This document shows positions 30,430 to 38,926 of a stretch of DNA of 64,000 nt, piece after piece. Positions within the stretch are counted from its first letter, which is position 1. Every line of letters starts with the position of its first letter. The stretch covers positions 1 to 64,000 of the forward strand of contig CACLSS010000001.1 in assembly GCA_902609645.1 (NCBI GenBank), in the 5' to 3' direction. The stretch comes from an uncultured Pelagibacteraceae bacterium. GTDB lineage: Bacteria > Pseudomonadota > Alphaproteobacteria > Pelagibacterales > Pelagibacteraceae. The notes under the pieces are model-generated. The model was not told the DNA's origin. It was given only the letters and a program-made list of their open reading frames with translations, and searched no databases. Made by a program: the position numbers and the translations under genes.

Positions 30430-31032
30430 ATGAATAAAAAGGATTTAATAAACTTTGAGGAGGAAATTGCATCTTTATTTAATAAAGGTAAAATAAGAGC
30501 TCCAGTTCATCTTTATCAAGGTAATGAAGATAAAATAATAGAAATTTTTAAAAAAATTAACAAGCAAGATTGGGTTTTTTGTAGTTGGAGATCACATTAT
30601 CAATGTCTTCTTAAAGGGGTTCCAAAAGAGGAAGTGAAAGACGAAATTTTATCAGGAAGATCTATATCTTTGTGTTTTCCTGAGTACAAAATATACTCAT
30701 CAGCATTAGTCGGAGGTTCTATTCCTATAGCAGTAGGTACAGCAATGTCTTTGAAGCTTAGAAAAGAAAAAAGTACAATGGTTTATTGTTTTATGGGAGA
30801 GATGACATCTGAAACAGGTATAGCCCATGAGTGTATAAAATACAGTAGAAATTTTGATTTACCAATTCATTTTGTTATAGAGGATAATTCATTGTCTGTT
30901 TGCACAGATACTAGAAAAACATGGCAGCAAAAAAAGTTAAGTTTTGAGGGTCCTAATGATAAATTTATAACTTTTTACAGCTATAAGTCTAAGTGGCCAC
31001 ATGCTGGTGCGGGGAAAAGAATAGAATTTTAA
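30430..31032 (+). CDS. TPP-dependent E1 alpha-like protein (pair 2), short
   Basis: CSWRSHYQCLLKGV, VGGSIPIAVGTAMSLKL, FMGEMTSETGIAHECIKYSRNFDLPIHFVIEDNSLSV. Confidence 0.82.
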   Translation: MNKKDLINFEEEIASLFNKGKIRAPVHLYQGNEDKIIEIFKKINKQDWVFCSWRSHYQCLLKGVPKEEVKDEILSGRSISLCFPEYKIYSSALVGGSIPIAVGTAMSLKLRKEKSTMVYCFMGEMTSETGIAHECIKYSRNFDLPIHFVIEDNSLSVCTDTRKTWQQKKLSFEGPNDKFITFYSYKSKWPHAGAGKRIEF

Positions 31033-31035
31033 TTT

Positions 31036-31572
31036 ATGAAATACGCCGATGAATTAACTAAATCAATGATTTATCTGAGTAAAGATCCAAGAACTATATT
31101 CCTTGGACAAGCAGTTGCATACCCAGGCACTGCAATGACAAACACTTTGAAAAGTATACCAAAAAATAAACTTTATGAATTACCTGTTGCAGAAGAAATG
31201 CAGTTAGGAATAAGCAATGGATTAGCTTTAAACGGACATATTCCTGTAAGTATATTTCCAAGATGGAATTTTCTTTTACTTGCTACTAATCAGTTGGTGA
31301 GCCATTTGGATAAATTTAGTATAATGTCAAAAGGCAAATTTAAAACTAAAGTAATTATAAGAACATCAATTGGTTCACAAAGGCCTTTACATCCTCAACA
31401 CCAACACATTGGAGACTTTACCGAAGCATTTAAAAAAGTTTTAAGAACAGTAGAAATCATTAGACTTGAGGAACCATCAGATATATTTCCATCATACAAA
31501 AAAGCAATTGAGAGGAAAGATGGGAAAAGCACAATTCTAGTTGAGTATGGAGATTATTATAGCGAAAAGTAA
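31036..31572 (+). CDS. Transketolase pyrimidine-binding-domain-like protein (pair 2), lacks C-terminal domain
   Basis: TIFLGQAVAYPGTAM..KLYELPVAEEMQLGISNGLALNGHIPV, only 178 aa. Confidence 0.82.
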   Translation: MKYADELTKSMIYLSKDPRTIFLGQAVAYPGTAMTNTLKSIPKNKLYELPVAEEMQLGISNGLALNGHIPVSIFPRWNFLLLATNQLVSHLDKFSIMSKGKFKTKVIIRTSIGSQRPLHPQHQHIGDFTEAFKKVLRTVEIIRLEEPSDIFPSYKKAIERKDGKSTILVEYGDYYSEK

Positions 31573-31575
31573 AAC

Positions 31576-32571
31576 ATGATTATTACAAAAACACCGTATC
31601 GAATATCATTTTTTGGAGGCGGTAGTGATTATCCCTCATGGTATAAAAAAAATGGAGGTGCTGTATTATCTTCTACAATTGATAAGCATATTTATATTAC
31701 TTGTCGTTTCTCACCAGGTTATTTTAAACAAAAATATAGAATAGTATGGAGAAAAATTGAGAATGTAAAAAATATTAATGAAATAAATCACAAAGCTGTA
31801 AGATATCTACTAAAACATCTAAATATTAAAGAAGGATTAGAAATTCATTATTATGGTGATTTACCTGCAAGAAGCGGAATGGGTTCTAGTTCATCTTTTA
31901 CTGTTGGACTGATGCAGGCTTTATGGAAAATTAAAAATATTAAATTAACTAGAGCTGAGTTAGCAAAAAAAAGTATTAATTTTGAACAAAATATAATGAG
32001 AGAAGTGGTGGGCTCACAAGATCAGACCTCAGCTTCTTATGGTGGTTTTAATAAGATTCTATTTAATAAAAATAATTCCATCAATGTTAAAAGAGTTTCT
32101 TCAAAAAAAAATATTAAAAAATTAAATGATAATCTTATTTTAATTTACACAGGCATTAATAGAACTGCCCATAAAATAGCAAATCAATATGTAAGTAAAC
32201 TTACAACAGTTAAGAAAGAACACATTAGTAAAATTTTAGATTACGTTAAAGAAGGTGAACGTATTCTAAAATATGGTAATATTGATGATTTTGGAAGACT
32301 TTTAAATGATGCTTGGATGGAAAAAAAGGCTCTTAGTAGTTTAATTACAAATCCAAAAATAAATGATATTTATGATGATGCAATTAAATGTGGAGCTCTA
32401 GGAGGTAAATTGTTGGGTGCTGGCGGTGGTGGTTTTTTACTAATGTACATGAGACATGACGAAAGAAAAAAATTTTTTAAAAAAAATTACAAATTAATTA
32501 ATATCCCATTTAAATTCACATCAACAGGAAGTGAAATAATTTTTGATCAATTAAAAAAGGATAAAAAATGA
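31576..32571 (+). CDS. GHMP kinase, D-glycero-alpha-D-manno-heptose 7-phosphate kinase-like
   Basis: KTPYRISFFGGGSDYPSWY, LPARSGMGSSSSFTVGL, LLGAGGGGFLL (HddA-like). Confidence 0.87.
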   Translation: MIITKTPYRISFFGGGSDYPSWYKKNGGAVLSSTIDKHIYITCRFSPGYFKQKYRIVWRKIENVKNINEINHKAVRYLLKHLNIKEGLEIHYYGDLPARSGMGSSSSFTVGLMQALWKIKNIKLTRAELAKKSINFEQNIMREVVGSQDQTSASYGGFNKILFNKNNSINVKRVSSKKNIKKLNDNLILIYTGINRTAHKIANQYVSKLTTVKKEHISKILDYVKEGERILKYGNIDDFGRLLNDAWMEKKALSSLITNPKINDIYDDAIKCGALGGKLLGAGGGGFLLMYMRHDERKKFFKKNYKLINIPFKFTSTGSEIIFDQLKKDKK

Positions 32572-33752
32572 AGATTAATCATCCACTAATGCACAATAAT
32601 TTTATTAAATCCGATATGGACTCTGTTAGAAAATTAATTAAAAAAAAGGATTTAATTCTTACACAATCAAGGAATGTTATTGAGTTTGAAAAAAAATGGT
32701 CAAAATGGCTTGGTGTAAAATTTAGTGTTTTTGTTAACTCTGGATCTTCAGCTAACTTATTAAGTATGTTAATATTAAAAAGTTTATCTTTAAAAAAGAA
32801 AGAGATTATTATTCCTACATTAACTTGGGTTTCAGATATAAATTCAGTAATAATGGCAGGTTTTAAACCTGTATTCGTCGATATTGATCCAAGAACACTT
32901 TCTATGAATCAAGACCAAGTTTTGAATAAAATAAATAAAAATACACTTGCTGTTTTTGTAACACACGTACAAGGATTTAATGGTTTGTCAGAAAAACTTT
33001 TAAAAAAAATTAAAAAAAAAAAGATTATTCTTGTAGAAGATGTGTGTGAGTCACATGGAGCTAAATATAAAGCCAAAAAATTAGGGACATTTGGCTTAAT
33101 ATCCAACTTTTCTTTTTATTATGCTCATCATATGTCTACTATTGAAGGCGGAATGATCTGCACAAACAATAAAAAAATTTATGAATTGGCAAGAATTTTT
33201 AGATCTCACGGTATGGCACGAGAGGCAAAAAATAAGAAATTTGAAAAGCAAATGATAAAAAAATATCCGAAATTATCTCCCCAATTTATTTTTTTACATC
33301 CAACTTTTAATTTTAGAAATAATGAAATTGGAGCTGTAATTGGTATAAACCAACTCAAAAGACTCGATAAAAATAATAGGGCAAGAACAAAAAATTTAAA
33401 ACTTTTCTTAAATTTATTAGACCCATCTAAGTATAGAGTTGATTATAAAGTCGATGGTAGTTCGAATTACGCATTTCCAGTTGTTTTTAAAAACAAAAGT
33501 TTTAAGTTTAGAGATCGTTTTGAGTTGACATTAAAAAGATATAATATTGAATTTAGAAGAGGAAATGCTGGTGGTGGCAATCAGCTTAGACAACCATATT
33601 TAAAAACTTACTTGAAGAAAATTAATTTAAAGAAATTTCCAGAAGTTGATCATGTTCATTTCTTTGGGTATTATATTGGGAACTATCCAAGTTTAAAGGC
33701 ATCTAGAATAAAAAAAATTTGTTCAATATTAAATAATATAAATCTTAAATAA
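32568..33752 (+). CDS. DegT-fold PLP enzyme of ColD/DdhC (sugar 3-dehydratase) type
   Basis: SGSSANLLSMLIL; FSFYYAHHMSTIEGGM has His where aminotransferases have the PLP Lys. Confidence 0.8.
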   Translation: MKINHPLMHNNFIKSDMDSVRKLIKKKDLILTQSRNVIEFEKKWSKWLGVKFSVFVNSGSSANLLSMLILKSLSLKKKEIIIPTLTWVSDINSVIMAGFKPVFVDIDPRTLSMNQDQVLNKINKNTLAVFVTHVQGFNGLSEKLLKKIKKKKIILVEDVCESHGAKYKAKKLGTFGLISNFSFYYAHHMSTIEGGMICTNNKKIYELARIFRSHGMAREAKNKKFEKQMIKKYPKLSPQFIFLHPTFNFRNNEIGAVIGINQLKRLDKNNRARTKNLKLFLNLLDPSKYRVDYKVDGSSNYAFPVVFKNKSFKFRDRFELTLKRYNIEFRRGNAGGGNQLRQPYLKTYLKKINLKKFPEVDHVHFFGYYIGNYPSLKASRIKKICSILNNINLK

Positions 33753-33757
33753 AATAA

Positions 33758-34246
33758 ATGGAGAAATTAAAAGTAATAAAAAATTCAACCTTTAAAGATA
33801 ACAGAGGTTTTTATTGGACTACATGGAAAAAAGGAACACTTAAAAATTTTAAATTTAACCATGATAAATTTTCCATATCGAAAAAAAAAGTTCTAAGAGG
33901 TCTCCATTGCGATTTTAAATCATGGAAATTAGTAACATGTACATTTGGTAAAGTTTTTTTAGTTGTTGTAAATATGAAAAAAAATTCAAAAAGTTATTTA
34001 AAACATAAAACCTGGATTTTAACTCATGAAAAACCTACGTTAATTTTAATCCCACCCCATTTTGCTAACGCATATTTATGTTTGTCTAATAAATGCGTTT
34101 TTCACTATAAATGGTCTTATAAGGGTAAATATGTGGACTCAAATAAACAAAATAGTTACAGATGGAACGACCCAAAATTAAAAATTAAATGGCCTATAAA
34201 AAAACCATTATTAAGTAAAAGGGATAGAACTTCGAAGTATTTATAA
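33758..34246 (+). CDS. RmlC-like NDP-sugar 3,5-epimerase family protein
   Basis: DNRGFYWT, KKVLRGLHCDF, IPPHFANAYLCLS, YRWNDPKL. Confidence 0.82.
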   Translation: MEKLKVIKNSTFKDNRGFYWTTWKKGTLKNFKFNHDKFSISKKKVLRGLHCDFKSWKLVTCTFGKVFLVVVNMKKNSKSYLKHKTWILTHEKPTLILIPPHFANAYLCLSNKCVFHYKWSYKGKYVDSNKQNSYRWNDPKLKIKWPIKKPLLSKRDRTSKYL

Positions 34247-34247
34247 A

Positions 34248-35183
34248 ATGAGTAAAATTTTAATAACTGGTGGAGCAGGATATGTTGGATCAATGCTATC
34301 TACAGCTCTTGTTAATTTAGGCCATGAAGTAACGGTTTTAGATTTGATGAAATATGATAGAGGATCATTAAATCATCTTTATTATTTTAAAAATTTTAAA
34401 TTAATAAAAAAAGATGTTCGAGATAAAAAATTATTAAAATCTTTACTAAAAAAAAATGAATTTATAATACCATTAGCTGCGTTAGTAGGCGCTCCTTTAT
34501 GTGATAAATACAAGAAAGATGCCGTATCAGTAAATCACCATTCAATTAAAAATCTTGTATCTTTGAGTTCAAAAAAAAATAAAATAATATTTTTAACTAC
34601 TAATTCTGGATATGGAGTTGGAGAAAAAAATAAGTTTTGTGACGAAAATAGTCCATTAAACCCAATATCACTTTACGGCAGAACAAAATGCGACGCAGAG
34701 GAAGAGGTAAAAAAATCTAAAAATTTTATTTGCTTCAGATTAGCTACAGTTTTTGGATACAGTTATAGAATGAGAACAGATTTATTAGTAAATAACTTTG
34801 TTTATAAATCAGTAAAAACAAAAAAATTAAAAATTTTTGAACCTCATTTTAGAAGAAATTTTATCCATATTAAGGATGTAGTTTTAGGAATAATTTATGC
34901 TATAAAAAATTTTAATAAATTAAAATCAAATATTTATAATTTGGGACTTTCATCTGCAAACATAAGTAAACTTATGTTAGCAAAAAAAATAAAGAAAAAA
35001 ATGAATAAACTTCAAATTAAAATTATTACAAACAGAAAGGATCCAGATAAAAGAGATTATTTTGTAAGTAATAAAAAAATAGAAAAAAAAGGTTTCAAAG
35101 CAAAAGTATCTTTAGATCAAGGTGTTGAAGAATTAATTGATTTATTCAATACGGATAATAAAAAAATAATAAATAATTATTAA
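34248..35183 (+). CDS. NAD-dependent sugar epimerase/dehydratase (SDR)
   Basis: ITGGAGYVGSML; YGRTK active-site motif. Confidence 0.88.
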   Translation: MSKILITGGAGYVGSMLSTALVNLGHEVTVLDLMKYDRGSLNHLYYFKNFKLIKKDVRDKKLLKSLLKKNEFIIPLAALVGAPLCDKYKKDAVSVNHHSIKNLVSLSSKKNKIIFLTTNSGYGVGEKNKFCDENSPLNPISLYGRTKCDAEEEVKKSKNFICFRLATVFGYSYRMRTDLLVNNFVYKSVKTKKLKIFEPHFRRNFIHIKDVVLGIIYAIKNFNKLKSNIYNLGLSSANISKLMLAKKIKKKMNKLQIKIITNRKDPDKRDYFVSNKKIEKKGFKAKVSLDQGVEELIDLFNTDNKKIINNY

Positions 35184-36367
35184 TTTTTTTTGGTAATTCT
35201 TTTTATTTGACTATAAAAATTCTTTTCTGCGAATTCAAAATATAATTTACTTTTATTAGCACAAATTTTATCAGAATCTTTATCTCCGATCATAAAACTT
35301 TTATTATGTTTTATGTGCCATTTTTTTTTAATTTGCTGTATCATCAGATTTCCTGGTTTTCTTAATTCAGTAACTTTTCTATATTTTCTTAACTTAGCTT
35401 TGGGATGATATGGACAATAATTTATATCATCAAAATATATATCTTTTTTTTGAAGCTTGTCTTTAATCTGATTTTGTAATTTATAAAACTCATTTATAGA
35501 AAAAATACCTTTTCCAATTCCAGCTTGGTTAGTGATAATAAAAATGTAATATTTTTTTTTAATTAATAGCTTTAATCCCTTGATAACACCAGGTCTAAAT
35601 TTAAAGTCCTTAAATTTGTGAACATATCCAGTGTCATAATTTATAACACCATCTCTATCTAAGAATGCTGCTGGTTTTGAACAATTGTTAATTAACAAGT
35701 TTCCTGCTCTTTTAAAGTTTTTTGGCGTCCCAATATCTAAAAAAAAATTATTAGTTATAAGTCCCGAAATTTTTTTTTCACTGATTAAATTAGGTAAAAT
35801 TTCATCTTCTAAAGAAATGTTTTTATTTTGGATAAATTTAAAGAACTCCTTTTTAAAAAAATATACTCCACCATTCATATATTTGCTAAATTTTTGAAAA
35901 ACAATTTTATTATGCTTAAGCCCTATAGCTGATAATTTTTTGTTAGACTTATATGATTTATTTTTTACCAATGCTAAAGATCCTAAGCTATCTTTGCTAC
36001 ATGATTTAATTAATTTATTTAAATCAACATCAAGAAAAGTGTCTCCATTTATCAAAATAAAATCGTTTAAATTTTTTTTCTTTAAGGTGTTTAAGGCGCC
36101 CGCCGTACCCATCGGTTTTTTTTCATTAAGACAATTTATAGATATGCAATTATAATAACTTTTGTGAAATTTGTTAATTATCTCCTGCGATTTATATCCT
36201 GTTAGTACAAAAATATTTTTAAAGTGATATTTACAGTAATTTTGTATTATATATTCTAAGAATGGTTTTTTGTTAAAAATAGCCATTGGCTTAGCTTTCT
36301 TATTCAAAAGCGATTTAATCCTAGATCCTTTACCTCCAGCTAAAACAACTAAATCTAATGAGTACAT
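35180..36367 (-). CDS. Fusion: HddC-like sugar nucleotidyltransferase + GmhB-like HAD phosphatase
   Basis: N-term LVVLAGGKGSRIKSLLNKKAKPMA; C-term FLDRDGVINYDTGYVHKFKDFKFRPGV..ITNQAGIGKG..CPYHP..MIGDKDSD. Confidence 0.9.
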   Translation of the reverse strand: MYSLDLVVLAGGKGSRIKSLLNKKAKPMAIFNKKPFLEYIIQNYCKYHFKNIFVLTGYKSQEIINKFHKSYYNCISINCLNEKKPMGTAGALNTLKKKNLNDFILINGDTFLDVDLNKLIKSCSKDSLGSLALVKNKSYKSNKKLSAIGLKHNKIVFQKFSKYMNGGVYFFKKEFFKFIQNKNISLEDEILPNLISEKKISGLITNNFFLDIGTPKNFKRAGNLLINNCSKPAAFLDRDGVINYDTGYVHKFKDFKFRPGVIKGLKLLIKKKYYIFIITNQAGIGKGIFSINEFYKLQNQIKDKLQKKDIYFDDINYCPYHPKAKLRKYRKVTELRKPGNLMIQQIKKKWHIKHNKSFMIGDKDSDKICANKSKLYFEFAEKNFYSQIKRITKKN

Positions 36368-36435
36368 TTTGATATTCTTTGGTTACTTTTTTTACCATTT
36401 TAAGATATTATTAAATAGTCTTTTATTCAAATATT

Positions 36436-37371
36436 ATGAAATTAATTTCTTTTGTTTTTTCATTTAGAAACGAAGAGAAAAATTTAAAGAATCTTGTTGA
36501 AAGAGTTGATAAAGCAGTTAAAAAAACTGAAAATTGGAATTATGAGTTAATATTTGTAAACGATGACTCAACTGATAATTCTGAAAAAATATTATTAGAT
36601 TTACAAAAAGAATTACCTATAAAAATTATTAATATGTCGAGAAGATTTGGAACTAATCCATGTGTTCTTGCTGGTTTTGAAAATTGCTCTGGTGATTGTA
36701 TCATCTATATGGACTCTGATCTTCAAGATCCACCAGAATTAATTACTGAATTAATTAAACAACATGAAAAAGGTTTTGATATTGTTCATACAAAGAGAAC
36801 AAAAAGGTTAGGAGAGCCAAGATCTAAATTATTTTTTACAAATTTAGCTTATGCAATAATTGATAAGTTATCAGATATAAATTTAGAAAAAGATGTAGGA
36901 GACTTTAAATTAATATCTAAAAGAGCTTTAAATAAAATTTTAGAACAAAAGGAATATAATCCATATATTCGAGGTCTATCCGTATGGGTTGGTTTCAAGC
37001 AAACATATGTTGACTACGTTAGAGAAGCAAGAGAAGCCGGTGAGTCAAAGTTTTCACTGTTTGCAGAAGGACCAGTATCTCAGTTTATTAGGGGTGTAAC
37101 TAGCTACTCACTCAAGCCACTTTACCTAGGCGTGTTATTAGGTTTTTTTGCTTTTATATTTTCAATAATTTTAATTCTCTATGCTCTTTACGCCAAAGCA
37201 ACTGGAATTGCTGTACCTGGCACAACAGGAATATTAATTGTAATATCTTTTTTTTCTGGAGCCCTATTATCTACTATAGGAATTATGGGAATTTATTTAG
37301 CAAGAATTTTTGAGCAAACAAAAGGAAGAACAAGATACGTTATAAAAGATATTAAAGATTATAAAAAATAA
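36436..37371 (+). CDS. GT2 polyprenyl-phosphate glycosyltransferase (DPM/GtrB/ArnC-like)
   Basis: YELIFVNDDSTDNS, IYMDSDLQDPPELI, GDFKLISKRAL, two C-terminal TMs. Confidence 0.9.
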   Translation: MKLISFVFSFRNEEKNLKNLVERVDKAVKKTENWNYELIFVNDDSTDNSEKILLDLQKELPIKIINMSRRFGTNPCVLAGFENCSGDCIIYMDSDLQDPPELITELIKQHEKGFDIVHTKRTKRLGEPRSKLFFTNLAYAIIDKLSDINLEKDVGDFKLISKRALNKILEQKEYNPYIRGLSVWVGFKQTYVDYVREAREAGESKFSLFAEGPVSQFIRGVTSYSLKPLYLGVLLGFFAFIFSIILILYALYAKATGIAVPGTTGILIVISFFSGALLSTIGIMGIYLARIFEQTKGRTRYVIKDIKDYKK

Positions 37372-37378
37372 CTTTAAA

Positions 37379-38926
37379 TTAATTAATTTTATAAATAGAG
37401 TAAAAACTATTATTTTTAAATAAGCTCAAGTTAATTTTCCAACTACTAGGAACCACTATATAATTTGCATTATATTTCTTTTCAATATATTCCCAATCAG
37501 ATTTTTGTTTTGCCTCAAAAGTTTTTTTAATAAACTCTTCTGGAAGGCGAGGGTCATTTTTATTTGGTGGATTATTTATTTCAACACCATAAATATCTTC
37601 AAGTATATTAAATGTATTTTTTAAAAGATATGGATGATAAGGAAGAAAATCAAATGATTGTGTGTCTAATAAAACAGGCTTCATAGAATATTGATTTATG
37701 TAATTAACCGTATCTGATGTGGTAATAAAATATCCCTTGTAATTTGAATTAGATATATCTTTGAAAATATTAAAATGAGCATGTTTTAATTCATTAGAAA
37801 TATTTAGAACAAAATTGTCTTTTAAAGAAATAAAATTTTTATAGTGTTGAATTGAATGAACTATTAAAATTGTAAATACAAAAATTTGAACAAATTTTTT
37901 TTTAAAATTAAATCTTAAAAAAATAAAATAAATTATTGAAATAATAATAGGCCAACCAATAAATGAGTGTAATATTAAAAATCTTGTTGGCATCACTCTT
38001 ACAAAAATATCTGAAAAATATTGTGGAAAAAATTTGTAAGTTATATAGGACATTGTAGAGAGAACAATCGATAAATTTAAAAAAACTATAAATAAATTAT
38101 TTTGTTTATTTTTTTTAAAAAAATAATATGTGTTTATTATAATAAATAGAAACAGTGTCTTTATTAAATATTCATAATGAAGAATACCTAATCGATTTCT
38201 ATGACCATCCCAAAATTCTATGTAAATCTTTAATAAACTACTGTCGAAGACTGATTTTTCAATACTGTTATTATAAAATATCAAAAGGCTTATTAAAGTT
38301 ACAGCTAGGCCAACAATGCCTCCTTTACAAAAATCTAAATTTATTATTTTATTATTATTAATTATTAAACTTATTATTAATATTGATAGCATCCATAAAC
38401 CAATTACAGGATGGACAGAAATTAATAAAAGTGTAAAAAAACCAGAGTATTTAAAATTTTCATTTAAAATTAAACTAAAAATTAATGATGAGAGAGCCAA
38501 ACTAAACATACCATAACTTTGATGAGAAAAAATAAGAGAAGGGTAATCAGTATCTCCAAAATTTTTTTGTAATATCAACATCAATATACTTACTAAAAGA
38601 GCTAAATATTTATTAAGCGTTAAACGATTGACAATCAGGAATGAACTTATTCCAAAACACAATGTAGATAAGAAAAGAATTATTCTCGAACTATTATCTA
38701 CTGAAAATCCAAAAGTTAATAAAATTTGCGCAAATTGATGCAACAAGGTCCAACTATTATAATAATAATATTTCATTGGAGATAAAGGCTCAGGATATTT
38801 AACTATTTCAGAGATTGTGAGGCCGCCATTTATAGCAACCTGATACAAAGAATGTGAGAAGCTTAAAAATATACAAGTAAAAATAATTATGAAATATATT
38901 GCTTTATTGTCTTCTTTAAGGTTCAA
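37379..38926 (-). CDS. Polytopic membrane protein of unknown family (possible surface-glycan role)
   Basis: 515 aa, many TM helices, inside glycan island. Confidence 0.5.
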   Translation of the reverse strand: MNLKEDNKAIYFIIIFTCIFLSFSHSLYQVAINGGLTISEIVKYPEPLSPMKYYYYNSWTLLHQFAQILLTFGFSVDNSSRIILFLSTLCFGISSFLIVNRLTLNKYLALLVSILMLILQKNFGDTDYPSLIFSHQSYGMFSLALSSLIFSLILNENFKYSGFFTLLLISVHPVIGLWMLSILIISLIINNNKIINLDFCKGGIVGLAVTLISLLIFYNNSIEKSVFDSSLLKIYIEFWDGHRNRLGILHYEYLIKTLFLFIIINTYYFFKKNKQNNLFIVFLNLSIVLSTMSYITYKFFPQYFSDIFVRVMPTRFLILHSFIGWPIIISIIYFIFLRFNFKKKFVQIFVFTILIVHSIQHYKNFISLKDNFVLNISNELKHAHFNIFKDISNSNYKGYFITTSDTVNYINQYSMKPVLLDTQSFDFLPYHPYLLKNTFNILEDIYGVEINNPPNKNDPRLPEEFIKKTFEAKQKSDWEYIEKKYNANYIVVPSSWKINLSLFKNNSFYSIYKIN

